Shown piece after piece: positions 10,785 to 18,527 of a stretch of 64,000 nucleotides of DNA. The stretch spans positions 1,267,501 to 1,331,500 of the forward strand of contig JANHCV010000005.1 of the NCBI GenBank assembly GCA_025594325.1, given 5' to 3'. The first letter of the stretch is position 1; each line of letters opens with the position of its first letter. The translations under genes were made by a program, and so were the position numbers. This DNA is from Blastocladiella emersonii ATCC 22665. Its lineage: Eukaryota > Blastocladiomycota > Blastocladiomycetes > Blastocladiales > Blastocladiaceae. The notes under the pieces were generated by a model. It was not told the DNA's origin. It made no database searches and saw nothing but the letters and a program-made list of their open reading frames with translations.

Positions 10785-12590
10785 TCAACTACGCTTGCCT
10801 GTGCGCTCCTCCGCAAACGCCGCCACCGCGGTCCACACGGGCACAAGACGCTTGCGATTCCACTCGCGCGGGAACTCGGCGAGCGCGCGTAGGAACCACG
10901 GGCTACGCCGAATTGCCTCGGCGTTGGCGGACGGCAGCAGATGTTTTTGCGCCGCCTGCTGCGCGGCCTCCTCTTCCATGGTCGCAGCGAGGGTGAGGGT
11001 GAGCTCGACTAGCGTGTCGTAGTCGGTGCTACGCATCGCTGAGAGCGGCGGGGAGACGCCGGCCACGGCCAGAGCGTGCTCGATGGTGCCCGCAATCCGG
11101 CCTGCGTTGGCCGACAGCGAGCAAGCGATGAGCGCGTGTCTCTGTGCAGCCGACCGCAATGACTCAAAGTGCATGCAGTACACGCACGGCGTCGCGCGCG
11201 CTCGGGCGAGTTTTGGGTCCGCAGGAGAACGCGAGCGGGTGCGGGAGCGGGAGCGAGAGCGCCGGCGGCGAGAGTGTGAATGACAAGAAGGCGATTTGGA
11301 GCGAGATGGAGACCGAGAGCGAGCCTTCTTTCGACGTAAGTGGGAGGGAGAGCGCGAACGGGAACGGGAGCGGGACCGTGAACGCTTGCGTAAACGTGAA
11401 TGAGAGCGAGAGCGCGATCGCCGGCGAGAACGTGATGAGCGGGTCGTGCGGTGCTTATTGGTTCGCGACCGCGACCGCGACCGCGACCGCGAGCGAGACC
11501 GCGAGCGAGACCGATTCCTGGTTTTCGCGCGCGAGCGTGAACGCGAGTGGGACAGTTTTTCGGTTAGTAACCGTGAACGCGAGCGAGACCGTTCCTTGGT
11601 TTGCGTGTGCGAGCGTGAACGCGACCGTGAGTGCGAATCCGTGGGCTGGCCGCGCTCAATCAAGCGCATCATGTCCGTAAGCGAGGACGTCGAGTCTGCG
11701 GCCATGGCCATAACCTCGGGAATGCGAGACGAGGGATGATACGAGAGCTTGTCGATGAAGCGTTGCTTGACCTCGACGGAGGTAGACATCACGTTAAAGT
11801 CACCCGGGCTAGCCTTTAGGTGCCGTTCAAAGCTGGCATGATAGGCGGTGGCCGACATAAAAGTGTGCGCATCGAGTGACATGACCACCGAAAGCCAGTC
11901 TGGCCGCTGCGCCGAGTTGACAAACCCTTTGAAGTGGTTCGAGGCCTCGTCGTCCGACATAGTCGGGCGGAGCGTCGCTAGACACCACAGACGCAGTTCA
12001 AGCGACATGTTGCGGCGCGCGATGAGAAGCCCGCGGGCAAGGGTCCCGCGCGGGAGGACGCTGCGAAAATGGTTGAGAAATGCGGCATCATCGTCGGTCT
12101 TAAACCGTCCCTTCGGGCCTGGAATTCGAAAGTACGGCCCGCGAGTGCGCACAAGGTCGGCGAGCGCGGCCGAGTCATCATGCCGAGGTGAAGGAGATTG
12201 GGGAGCGGCGTTTGGCGGAAATGCCGAGGGTGCTTGCAACTGGCCGCGAGGTTCGAGTTCTACTTCCGTGACGGTTGACGCCCGTCGAGCAGAGTTTTCT
12301 AGTGGTGGAGTTGGAAACGTTGAGCGTGAAAGCGCGCAGTCGCTGCCCTGCGAATCAGACGAGCCCGCCTCCGCGCGCTGTAGCCGATTCCGTGCAGCGC
12401 TGCGAATACAAAGTATGCGCTGCTCGAGGCGCGTGTAGAGCTCCCCAGCCGTGAAGCGTTGCCCGTCTGTTCCGACTTCTGCGCGAGGCCGGCCACTGGG
12501 CCCGCTGGAGGACATCACGAGCACGACTGGGCGCTCGCTGTTGGCTGCAGGCAGATCGTTAGCAGAGTCCTTTTCGTTGCTCCAAGTCAT
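10785..12590 (-). CDS. SR-rich CX2CX12HX4C family protein, copy 2
   Basis: Single exon, 601 aa, family not recognised. Order of parts: a short Ser/Pro-rich leader; 'LYTRLEQRILCIRSAARNRL'; a globular region opening with 'RTRGPYFRIPGP' and including 'MSDDEASNHF'; an Arg/Ser dipeptide tract of roughly 130 residues; the cysteine/histidine motif 'PCVYC...H....C' (C-X2-C-X12-H-X4-C); and a C-terminal domain with 'RSTDYD', 'RRSPWFLRALAEFPRE' and 'LVPVW'. The start was set by alignment of the first residues (MT..N) with copies 3 and 4, not at the longest frame (13136). The SR tract and zinc-like motif suggest an RNA-associated nuclear protein, but function is unknown. Its upstream bipartite element is degenerate (12758, 9-bp spacer), unlike the other copies. 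Confidence 0.75.
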   Translation of the reverse strand: MTWSNEKDSANDLPAANSERPVVLVMSSSGPSGRPRAEVGTDGQRFTAGELYTRLEQRILCIRSAARNRLQRAEAGSSDSQGSDCALSRSTFPTPPLENSARRASTVTEVELEPRGQLQAPSAFPPNAAPQSPSPRHDDSAALADLVRTRGPYFRIPGPKGRFKTDDDAAFLNHFRSVLPRGTLARGLLIARRNMSLELRLWCLATLRPTMSDDEASNHFKGFVNSAQRPDWLSVVMSLDAHTFMSATAYHASFERHLKASPGDFNVMSTSVEVKQRFIDKLSYHPSSRIPEVMAMAADSTSSLTDMMRLIERGQPTDSHSRSRSRSHTQTKERSRSRSRLLTEKLSHSRSRSRAKTRNRSRSRSRSRSRSRSRSRTNKHRTTRSSRSRRRSRSRSHSRLRKRSRSRSRSRSRSPSHLRRKKARSRSPSRSKSPSCHSHSRRRRSRSRSRTRSRSPADPKLARARATPCVYCMHFESLRSAAQRHALIACSLSANAGRIAGTIEHALAVAGVSPPLSAMRSTDYDTLVELTLTLAATMEEEAAQQAAQKHLLPSANAEAIRRSPWFLRALAEFPREWNRKRLVPVWTAVAAFAEERTGKRS

Positions 12591-12865
12591 TTTAGCTTTC
12601 CATTTGTTTACTGCATTGTGGTGAGAGGGAAGAGGCGGAGGAGACGGAGGAGGCTGATGCAGGGCTTTGCCCTGAAATATTGGGTGACCCCTTCGAGTTC
12701 TATCCTGGGTCACGTGCTCTTGGCGGATTTCACTTGGTTTCATCACGTCGTACATGTCACGTGACTGTGGCTGACCGCGTTTTGCGGCTTGCTCGCGACT
12801 TTGGCTCGGGCGACGTTGCGCACTCCACTTCTCCTCCACGAAACGAAAGCTTGAGCGGCTGTAAC

Positions 12866-13389
12866 ATGCCGCAACGCGACAGTCGGCCAAGGTGGACCGC
12901 GGAGGAGTGTGACCGCCTTGTCGACTGGCTGTGCCTTGACTCGAGCAACTACGCCACCTTCGCGTCGCACGGCCACCGCGCTGCTGCCGCTCGACACGCT
13001 GCCGCCTGGCTCGCTCAACATTCTGCTCATACACGCGCCCCTGAGCCCGTCGGCAAGAAGCTCCATGAGCTGATCGACGCATACCATGGACTGCTCGCGT
13101 CGCTGTCGCTGTCCGCCGCAGATCTGCGCGACCCATCCTCTCTCTCAGCCCTGCGGCTCGCCCTCATCAACAACGACCCTACCACTGCTCTGAACTTTCA
13201 ACACGCGTGCCACCGTTCAACGCGCATGTAAGCACTGCACTTACTTCAACCACCTTGTCCTCAACGGTTGCCCACAGCTCGCTTTCGGCTTCTGGTTCTT
13301 CGCCTCCGCCTACCGCATCTGCAACCGTACCTCCACCTGCTCCGGGTCTGGCGTTGATTGTCACATTTGGGCTTGCCTCATCAGGCTGA
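12866..13389 (+). CDS. Small Myb/SANT-like protein, two exons
   Basis: Join 12866..13227 and 13278..13389 gives 157 aa. The N-terminus 'RWTAEECDRLVDWLCLD' with its W...W spacing resembles Myb/SANT-like DNA-binding domains. 'PVGKKLHELIDAY' follows at the position of a later helix. The Pro/Ser-rich tail is reached only if a 50-nt intron (donor GTAAGC, acceptor CCACAG) is removed. Without splicing the protein would stop at 13231 after 121 aa. The gene is divergent from SR-family copy 2 and lies between two imperfect direct repeats (12751-12778 and 13390-13417). A DNA-binding role is inferred from the motif only. Confidence 0.5.
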
Positions 13390-13892
13390 TACATGTCACG
13401 TGAGTGGCTGAACGCGTCCCCTCGCCCTTTCTCCCTCGCGCGCCCTCGCTGAATCAAAGTCAACCCGCAACAAATATGTACTCTGTTGTTGCTACTTGAT
13501 GTGTCAATGACGTTTCTTGGTTGCTGTGCGACTTCGGCCGCATCCGCGCCAAGTTGGCGACTGTACCTCATTTAGCTCCCTTACAAAGTTAATTTTGCAG
13601 CTGAGCCAGGGCGGCGGTTCACCTTACGTGTTATCTTGTCACTGTCGCTCTGCGCAGCATGTTATGCGGCAACAGCAGCAGCAGCGCGGCTGAGTTGAGT
13701 CGCAGCTCCTGATCCTTGCCTTGATCGTGTCGCGATGGAGATGAGCAACCATATGCTGGGGCAGAAACTCGACAGGAACGCAATACTTTCGCTATGACGA
13801 TCTGAGCGTAACCCGAGCTAACTCAACTCGTTTGTTTGTTGACTCTCAAGCGCAGCACTCAATCCTCGTCTTGGCTCCAATTAGTGCTGCGC

Positions 13893-14037
13893 GGCAAGGC
13901 GACGCTGATGATCAACGCAAGAGGCGACGCTGGTCATTGACGCAACGAGGCAACGCTGATCACAAACTCAACAAGGCGACGCTGATCACGACGCAACGAG
14001 GCGACGCTGGTCATCGATGCAACGAGGCGACGCTGGC
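13893..14037. repeat. Imperfect minisatellite, ~22-28-bp units
   Basis: About six diverged tandem copies of a unit close to GCAACGAGGCGACGCTGGTC plus a short variable tail (ATTGAC, ATCGAT and similar). Units differ by substitutions and by 2-4 bp indels. Confidence 0.7.
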
Positions 14038-14282
14038 CGCCTTTAAGAAGTTTCCTCGAGCTTGCCATCACGCGGAACATGAAGATCAGCGTGTTCGTTC
14101 GCGCGGCGAAGCGCAGGGTCGGCAAGCGAACATTTGTAAGCCGGGAGGTGGGCGCGCCGCACGATTTGGTCAGAGAGTACGAAAGCATGCGCGGCGCGAG
14201 GTTGGGTAAGGGCGAAAGGGCAAAGCCCTGCGCCGGTGCCAGCCGAAGGCTGTGTGACGGCAAATCAGGCGTGTAATTGCGT

Positions 14283-14306
14283 CACATGATATCGGAACGC
14301 GTCTCG
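14283..14306 (-). promoter_or_regulatory. Bipartite element (CACATGA-N7-ACGCGTCTCG)
   Basis: Perfect match on +, including the spacer TATCGGA shared with the 10537 element. By analogy it would drive transcription on -, where no convincing gene starts. It may mark an unannotated transcript or a lost family copy. Confidence 0.55.
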
Positions 14307-14606
14307 CAAATGCCGGCCGACGGCACACCGCGCCACCGCTCGTGCCCGTCGGCATCCAGCTTAAAATTTTATCAAAATGTTTTACATCTAACCTGAAATG
14401 AAGATCGCGAACGGCGGATAGGCCGGATTACAAGGCGACTTCGCGCGGGGACAAAGCAAGTCTACCGACTCAACCCGAACAACTGTGACCGAGAGAAGGA
14501 CCACAAGCTCGCCGGATAGTGTAAGTGAATGACATGTATTGATGATGGTATTCAGTCAACAACACGCTCGGCTCTGCGCGGCCATTATCGTTCCCAACTC
14601 TCCGAA

Positions 14607-16276
14607 TCAACGACCCCTCCCCACGCGCCCCTTAGAAATCGCCGCCGCCGCAGTCCACACGGGCACGAGCAGCTTGAAGTAGAGCTCACGCGGGAAGTCG
14701 GCAAGGGAGCGCAGATACCACGGCGCGCGCCAGAACGACTCCTTGTTGAGGTCCTTGTGGCGTGCCTCCGCCTCCTGCTCCGCCTTTTTCTCCATGGTCG
14801 CAGCAAGCGAAAGCGAGAGCGCGACCAGCGCGTCGTAGTCGGTCGACCGCATGGCAGAGAGCGGCGGGAAAATGCCGACCAGGGCAAGCGCGTGCTCAAT
14901 AGTCTCCCCAATGCGCTTCGAGTTTCTCGCCTGCGGGCACCGGACAAGAGCGTGGCCCCGGGCACGTTTGCGCAGCGGTTCAAAGTGCATGCAGAACGCA
15001 CACGGCGCCACCTCCGCTCGGGCAAGTTTCGGGTCGATTGGAGAGCGTGATTGACAGCGAGCGTCAGAGAGTTGACGGTGAGAGCGCGACGTGCGACGCT
15101 GCGAGGAATTTGAGCGGCGGAAAGGTGATACGGATAGAGTCCGAGAAGGAGACCGGGACCGTGATCTTGCACGGCGAGAGCGAGAGCGTGGATGCGAGCG
15201 AGATCGGGATTTGCTGCGTGACCTCCGGTGATTTTCGGAGTCCAACCGCGGCCGCCGCGAGCGGGACCGCGGACGATTCCGTTCACCGCGAGTGCTGGCG
15301 AATTGCAAGTCCAAAGGCTGGCGTGAATCCAATCGCGGGTCACGTCCAATCAAGCGCATGATATCCGCGAGCGAGGATGACGTGTTCAAAGCCATGGCCA
15401 TGATTTGAGGGCTACGCGCTGACGGACTGTACGACAGCTTTTCAACAAAGCGCTCCTTGACCTCGGCGGAGCGAGAAAGCGCGTCAAAGTCGCCCGGACG
15501 CGCCCGCAGAAACCGCTCGAATTTTCGAATTGAACGTAAAAGTCGGCATCCGACCTCATGTTGCGAGAGTCGAGGGTCAGGAGCGACATGAGCCAGTCTG
15601 GCAGTCGCGTTGCGTTGGCAAATTTGCTGAAGTGCGTCGCGGCCTCGTCATCCGACATGGTCGGGCGGAGCGTCGCGAGGCACAATAGCCGCAGATCGAG
15701 CGCCATGTTGCGAAGAGCGACGAGGAGCCCGCGGGCAAGGGCTCCGAACGGGACGATCTCGGAGAAATGGGTGAGAAACGCGTGGCCATTACTGGTCTTG
15801 TACCGTCCCGTCGGGCCCGGGGTGCGGAGATATGGCCCGCGAGTGCGCACGAGGTCGGCGAGCGCGTTCAAGTCGTCCTGCTGAGACGGAGAAGCGGGAA
15901 GAGGAGCGCTTGGCGGCAAGGACGAGCGTTTGTCACACCGATCGCGAGGTTCGCGTGCTGCTTCCAAACTCCTGGTCGCTGCATGCTGAGATGAGATCCC
16001 GAGCGGTTGGTATAGAAGCGTAGAGTGTGATAGGGCGTGATTGATGTTCAGCGAGTCATGCGAGACCGCCGCCGTTGCGAGCCGTAGCCGTTGCCGCACG
16101 GCACTGCGAACGCAATATAAACGCTCCTCAAGGCGCGTGTAGAGCTCCGCCGCTGCCAAGTTTTGCGCGTCCGTCTCGTCACCTGCGCGAGGCCCGACAG
16201 AGGCCCGCGTGAGCGGGAGGTCGCTGGTGTCCGCAAGCAGCTTGTGAGCGGTGTCATTACCATTGCAGCAAGTCAT
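14607..16276 (-). pseudogene. SR-rich CX2CX12HX4C family, copy 3 (frameshifted)
   Basis: A full-length family member split into two frames. The 5' part (16276 to about 15530) carries the MTCCN start, 'LYTRLEERLYCVRSAVRQRL', 'RTRGPYLRTPGP' and 'MSDDEAATHF'. The 3' part (about 15520 to 14607) resumes with 'RFLRARPGDF', the SR tract, 'PCAFC...H....C', 'RSTDYD' and 'RAPWYLRSLADFPREL'. The break lies at 15513-15530, where TTCGAAAA is followed by TTCGAGCG. One 8-nt segment too many relative to other copies shifts the frame. This could be a true small duplication, a transposon-style footprint or an assembly error. If the extra bases are not real, the gene would be intact at about 553 aa. Confidence 0.75.
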
Positions 16277-16348
16277 GGTGGTTTTCATTTGCTTACTGCA
16301 TCGTAGCCAGGGTGCGGAGGAAGGCGGACAGCAGCGGTGAGACCGCAT

Positions 16349-16372
16349 CACATGATAAATGAACGCGTCCCG
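16349..16372 (-). promoter_or_regulatory. Bipartite element upstream of copy 3
   Basis: CACATGA, seven bases, then ACGCGTCCCG on +, 72 bp before the copy 3 ATG at 16276. One mismatch in the second half. Confidence 0.65.
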
Positions 16373-16653
16373 CAAGGGCCTGACGCGCCGACCTCCGGCT
16401 GCGTGCTTTCTTCCGCCGCTCGCAATCCAATGACCAAAGTTCGCCCTGCTCCTACCTGCCACTTACTTTCGTTAGGCGACGCCGCCGCCGCCACACGCTC
16501 CATTTGGCGGCGAACTTGACTGACTGATACACTCACTGCCAGCTTGCTGCGATGACGAAACCACCAAGCGACGTGGCCCATCAGCTCAGGCGCGAGAGGG
16601 GCAGCGGATTCGGCGGATAATTCAATCATATATCCAAGTTCAGCTCACTACGG

Positions 16654-18294
16654 TCAACCCACCCTTCGCCGCTTGTCCATCTTGATTGCAACATTCCGCC
16701 AGATCGGAGCCAGGTGCGTGCCGCACATGTTGCGCGGGAACTCGGTCAGCGCACGGAGGTAGGTCGGGGTACGCTTGATCGATTCGACCAAGTGCGGCTT
16801 CAGAGACAGGACCTCATCTCGAGTAATCCGCTCCAGGGTATCAGCAAGCTCCAAGCACAGCGCGATGAGGGCGTCGAAGTCGCCGCTGATCATGGTCCGT
16901 ACTGGTGGACTTACGCCGGCCATAAAGAGGGCGTTTTCAATCGATCCGGCGATTCGCGTCGAGTAAGCGGCGTGCATGCAGGAGGGGAGCGTGTGTAGGT
17001 GTGCCTTGAACCGCAGCGTGGCAAAGTGCTGGCAGTACACGCAAGGCGGGACATTAGCGCGTTCGAGTTTTGACTCGACGGGACGTGGCGAGCGGCAAAG
17101 TGAACGAGAGCGAGATCTGGACGATAGCGTTGAGCGAGACCGGCCTGAACATCGACGCGATTGGCTTGAAGCTGAGCTTGACCTACGTCTCGAACTCGAG
17201 CGCCTCGAACTCGAGCGTCTCGATTTGCGCCTTGATTTTGAGCGCGATCGAGGACGCGGAGGTGAGCGTCGGCGGGATCGCGACCGCGACCGCGACCGTG
17301 AGCGCTCACGAGCCGGAAGGCGGGGGCGCACCCGCAAGCGTGAGCGTGATCTTGACCTTGAACGCGAACGTGACCGTCCACGAGTCCGAGAAGGCTCCTT
17401 TTGAATAGGTTGGACGACTCGCATTCGCGGTCGGGACTGCAGGTTCGACCGGTTCAGCGACAAGCGCTCGTCTTCCTCGATAAGGCGAGCGATATCGCCA
17501 AGCGTGGATCTCGAGTCGTCGGCCATGGTCATGATTTTGGCATTGCGTGAGGAAGCGAAGCAGGACAGCTTGTCGACCAGAAGCTGCTTGAAGTCTGGCA
17601 AGCGGTTGAGCACCTCGGAATCCCCTCCGCTCTCGCGGAGGACCTGCTCGAACATGGCGAGGTACTTTCCGACGGAGCCGAACGCGAGCGGCTCGAGCAA
17701 TTGCAAACGAACGACCCAACCTGGGCAGGCCGTTTCAGCAAACTCGCGGAAGGTCGCTGCGGCAACGGAATCGGACATGTAGGGCCGTATACTCGCAACG
17801 CAGGCCATGCGGAAATCAAGTGGTAGGTTGTAACGCGCGACGAGAAGCCCCTGAGCGAGCGCTCCGGGTGGGACGAGTGTGCGGAATAGGCGAAGGAAGT
17901 CGTCCGCGTCATCCGTCCTGATCCGGCTCCTCGGCCCCGCGATGCGAAAGTACGGTCCGCGTGTGCGCACGAGAGTAGCGAGAGCAGCCGTTGTTGCCGA
18001 ACCACCGTCTTGGGGCGGAGGCGGGTGCGACGGAGCCGCCAAAGTCGCAAGTGGATGGACTGGACTGTTTTGAGGAGCCGTCGCCGCGACTTGTAGGCGT
18101 TGCTGCACAACGCTGCGAATATTGAGTAGGCGTTGATCCAAGCGCGCATAAATCTCCTTTTCTGCCATGGGTTTCCCGCCTGCGTCGACTCCTTCGCGTG
18201 TGCCGAGGGAGGGCGGAGTGAACGCGACGGGCGCCTTGATTTTATCGCGTTCGAGGGGTCCACAATTCATGTTCGTCAGATTGCAGCAAGTCAT
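16654..18294 (-). CDS. SR-rich CX2CX12HX4C family protein, copy 4
   Basis: Single exon, 546 aa, intact. It starts MTCCN like copy 3. It has 'IYARLDQRLLNIRSVVQQRL', then 'RTRGPYFRIAGP' and 'MSDSVAAATF', a region ending 'RLIEEDERLS', a long Arg/Ser-rich tract, the C-X2-C-X12-H-X4-C motif in 'PPCVYC...HTLPSC', and a C-terminal 'RTPTYLRALTEFPRN' followed by 'HLAPIW'. Family function is unknown. The whole layout (globular domain, SR tract, possible zinc site, C-terminal helical domain) is conserved with copies 2, 3, 5 and 6 although sequence identity looks moderate, which suggests a maintained protein. The leader box TAAACAAATG (18305-18314, on -) and the bipartite element precede it. Confidence 0.8.
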   Translation of the reverse strand: MTCCNLTNMNCGPLERDKIKAPVAFTPPSLGTREGVDAGGKPMAEKEIYARLDQRLLNIRSVVQQRLQVAATAPQNSPVHPLATLAAPSHPPPPQDGGSATTAALATLVRTRGPYFRIAGPRSRIRTDDADDFLRLFRTLVPPGALAQGLLVARYNLPLDFRMACVASIRPYMSDSVAAATFREFAETACPGWVVRLQLLEPLAFGSVGKYLAMFEQVLRESGGDSEVLNRLPDFKQLLVDKLSCFASSRNAKIMTMADDSRSTLGDIARLIEEDERLSLNRSNLQSRPRMRVVQPIQKEPSRTRGRSRSRSRSRSRSRLRVRPRLPARERSRSRSRSRSRRRSPPRPRSRSKSRRKSRRSSSRRSSSRRRSSSASSQSRRCSGRSRSTLSSRSRSRSLCRSPRPVESKLERANVPPCVYCQHFATLRFKAHLHTLPSCMHAAYSTRIAGSIENALFMAGVSPPVRTMISGDFDALIALCLELADTLERITRDEVLSLKPHLVESIKRTPTYLRALTEFPRNMCGTHLAPIWRNVAIKMDKRRRVG

Positions 18295-18369
18295 GGTGGT
18301 CCTTCATTTGTTTATCATGTCATGGGAGTAGGGCAGGGAGAGCGGCGAGGCCCTGTGGCTGCGAGTCAT

Positions 18370-18393
18370 CACATGATACCTGAACGCGTCTCT
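18370..18393 (-). promoter_or_regulatory. Bipartite element upstream of copy 4
   Basis: CACATGA, seven bases (TACCTGA), then ACGCGTCTCT on +, 75 bp before the copy 4 ATG. Confidence 0.7.
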
Positions 18394-18527
18394 CGAGCCA
18401 TGGTGGTGCTAATCCCTCATCTACAACAAGCTCCTCGTAGGGATATAAATATACTCAAAGAACAAGGATACGCTCGATCAACCTCCGTGATGTGTCGCTC
18501 TGGATCACATCACTTCTCCTTCACTAC

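Larger units (their letters stand above)
13390..14606. other. Intergenic stretch with minisatellite and a possible small ORF
   Basis: No convincing gene. It contains a near-consensus bipartite element (CACGTGA-N8-ACGCGTCCC at 13397), a minisatellite (13893-14037), an exact bipartite element (14283-14306) and a short AT-rich patch (14360-14400). A 109-aa frame on - (13934-14263) starts just below the 14283 element, but part of it is only the translated minisatellite, so it is not called as a gene. Confidence 0.4.

Noticed and set aside
12591-13136. Upstream extension of SR-family copy 2 to 13136
   Set aside because: The extra N-terminal residues have no counterpart in other copies and overlap the Myb-like gene. 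The MT..N start at 12590 aligns with copies 3 and 4.
13934-14263. 109-aa minus frame below the orphan promoter element
   Set aside because: Much of it is translated minisatellite and the start lies only about 20 bp from the element; insufficient support.
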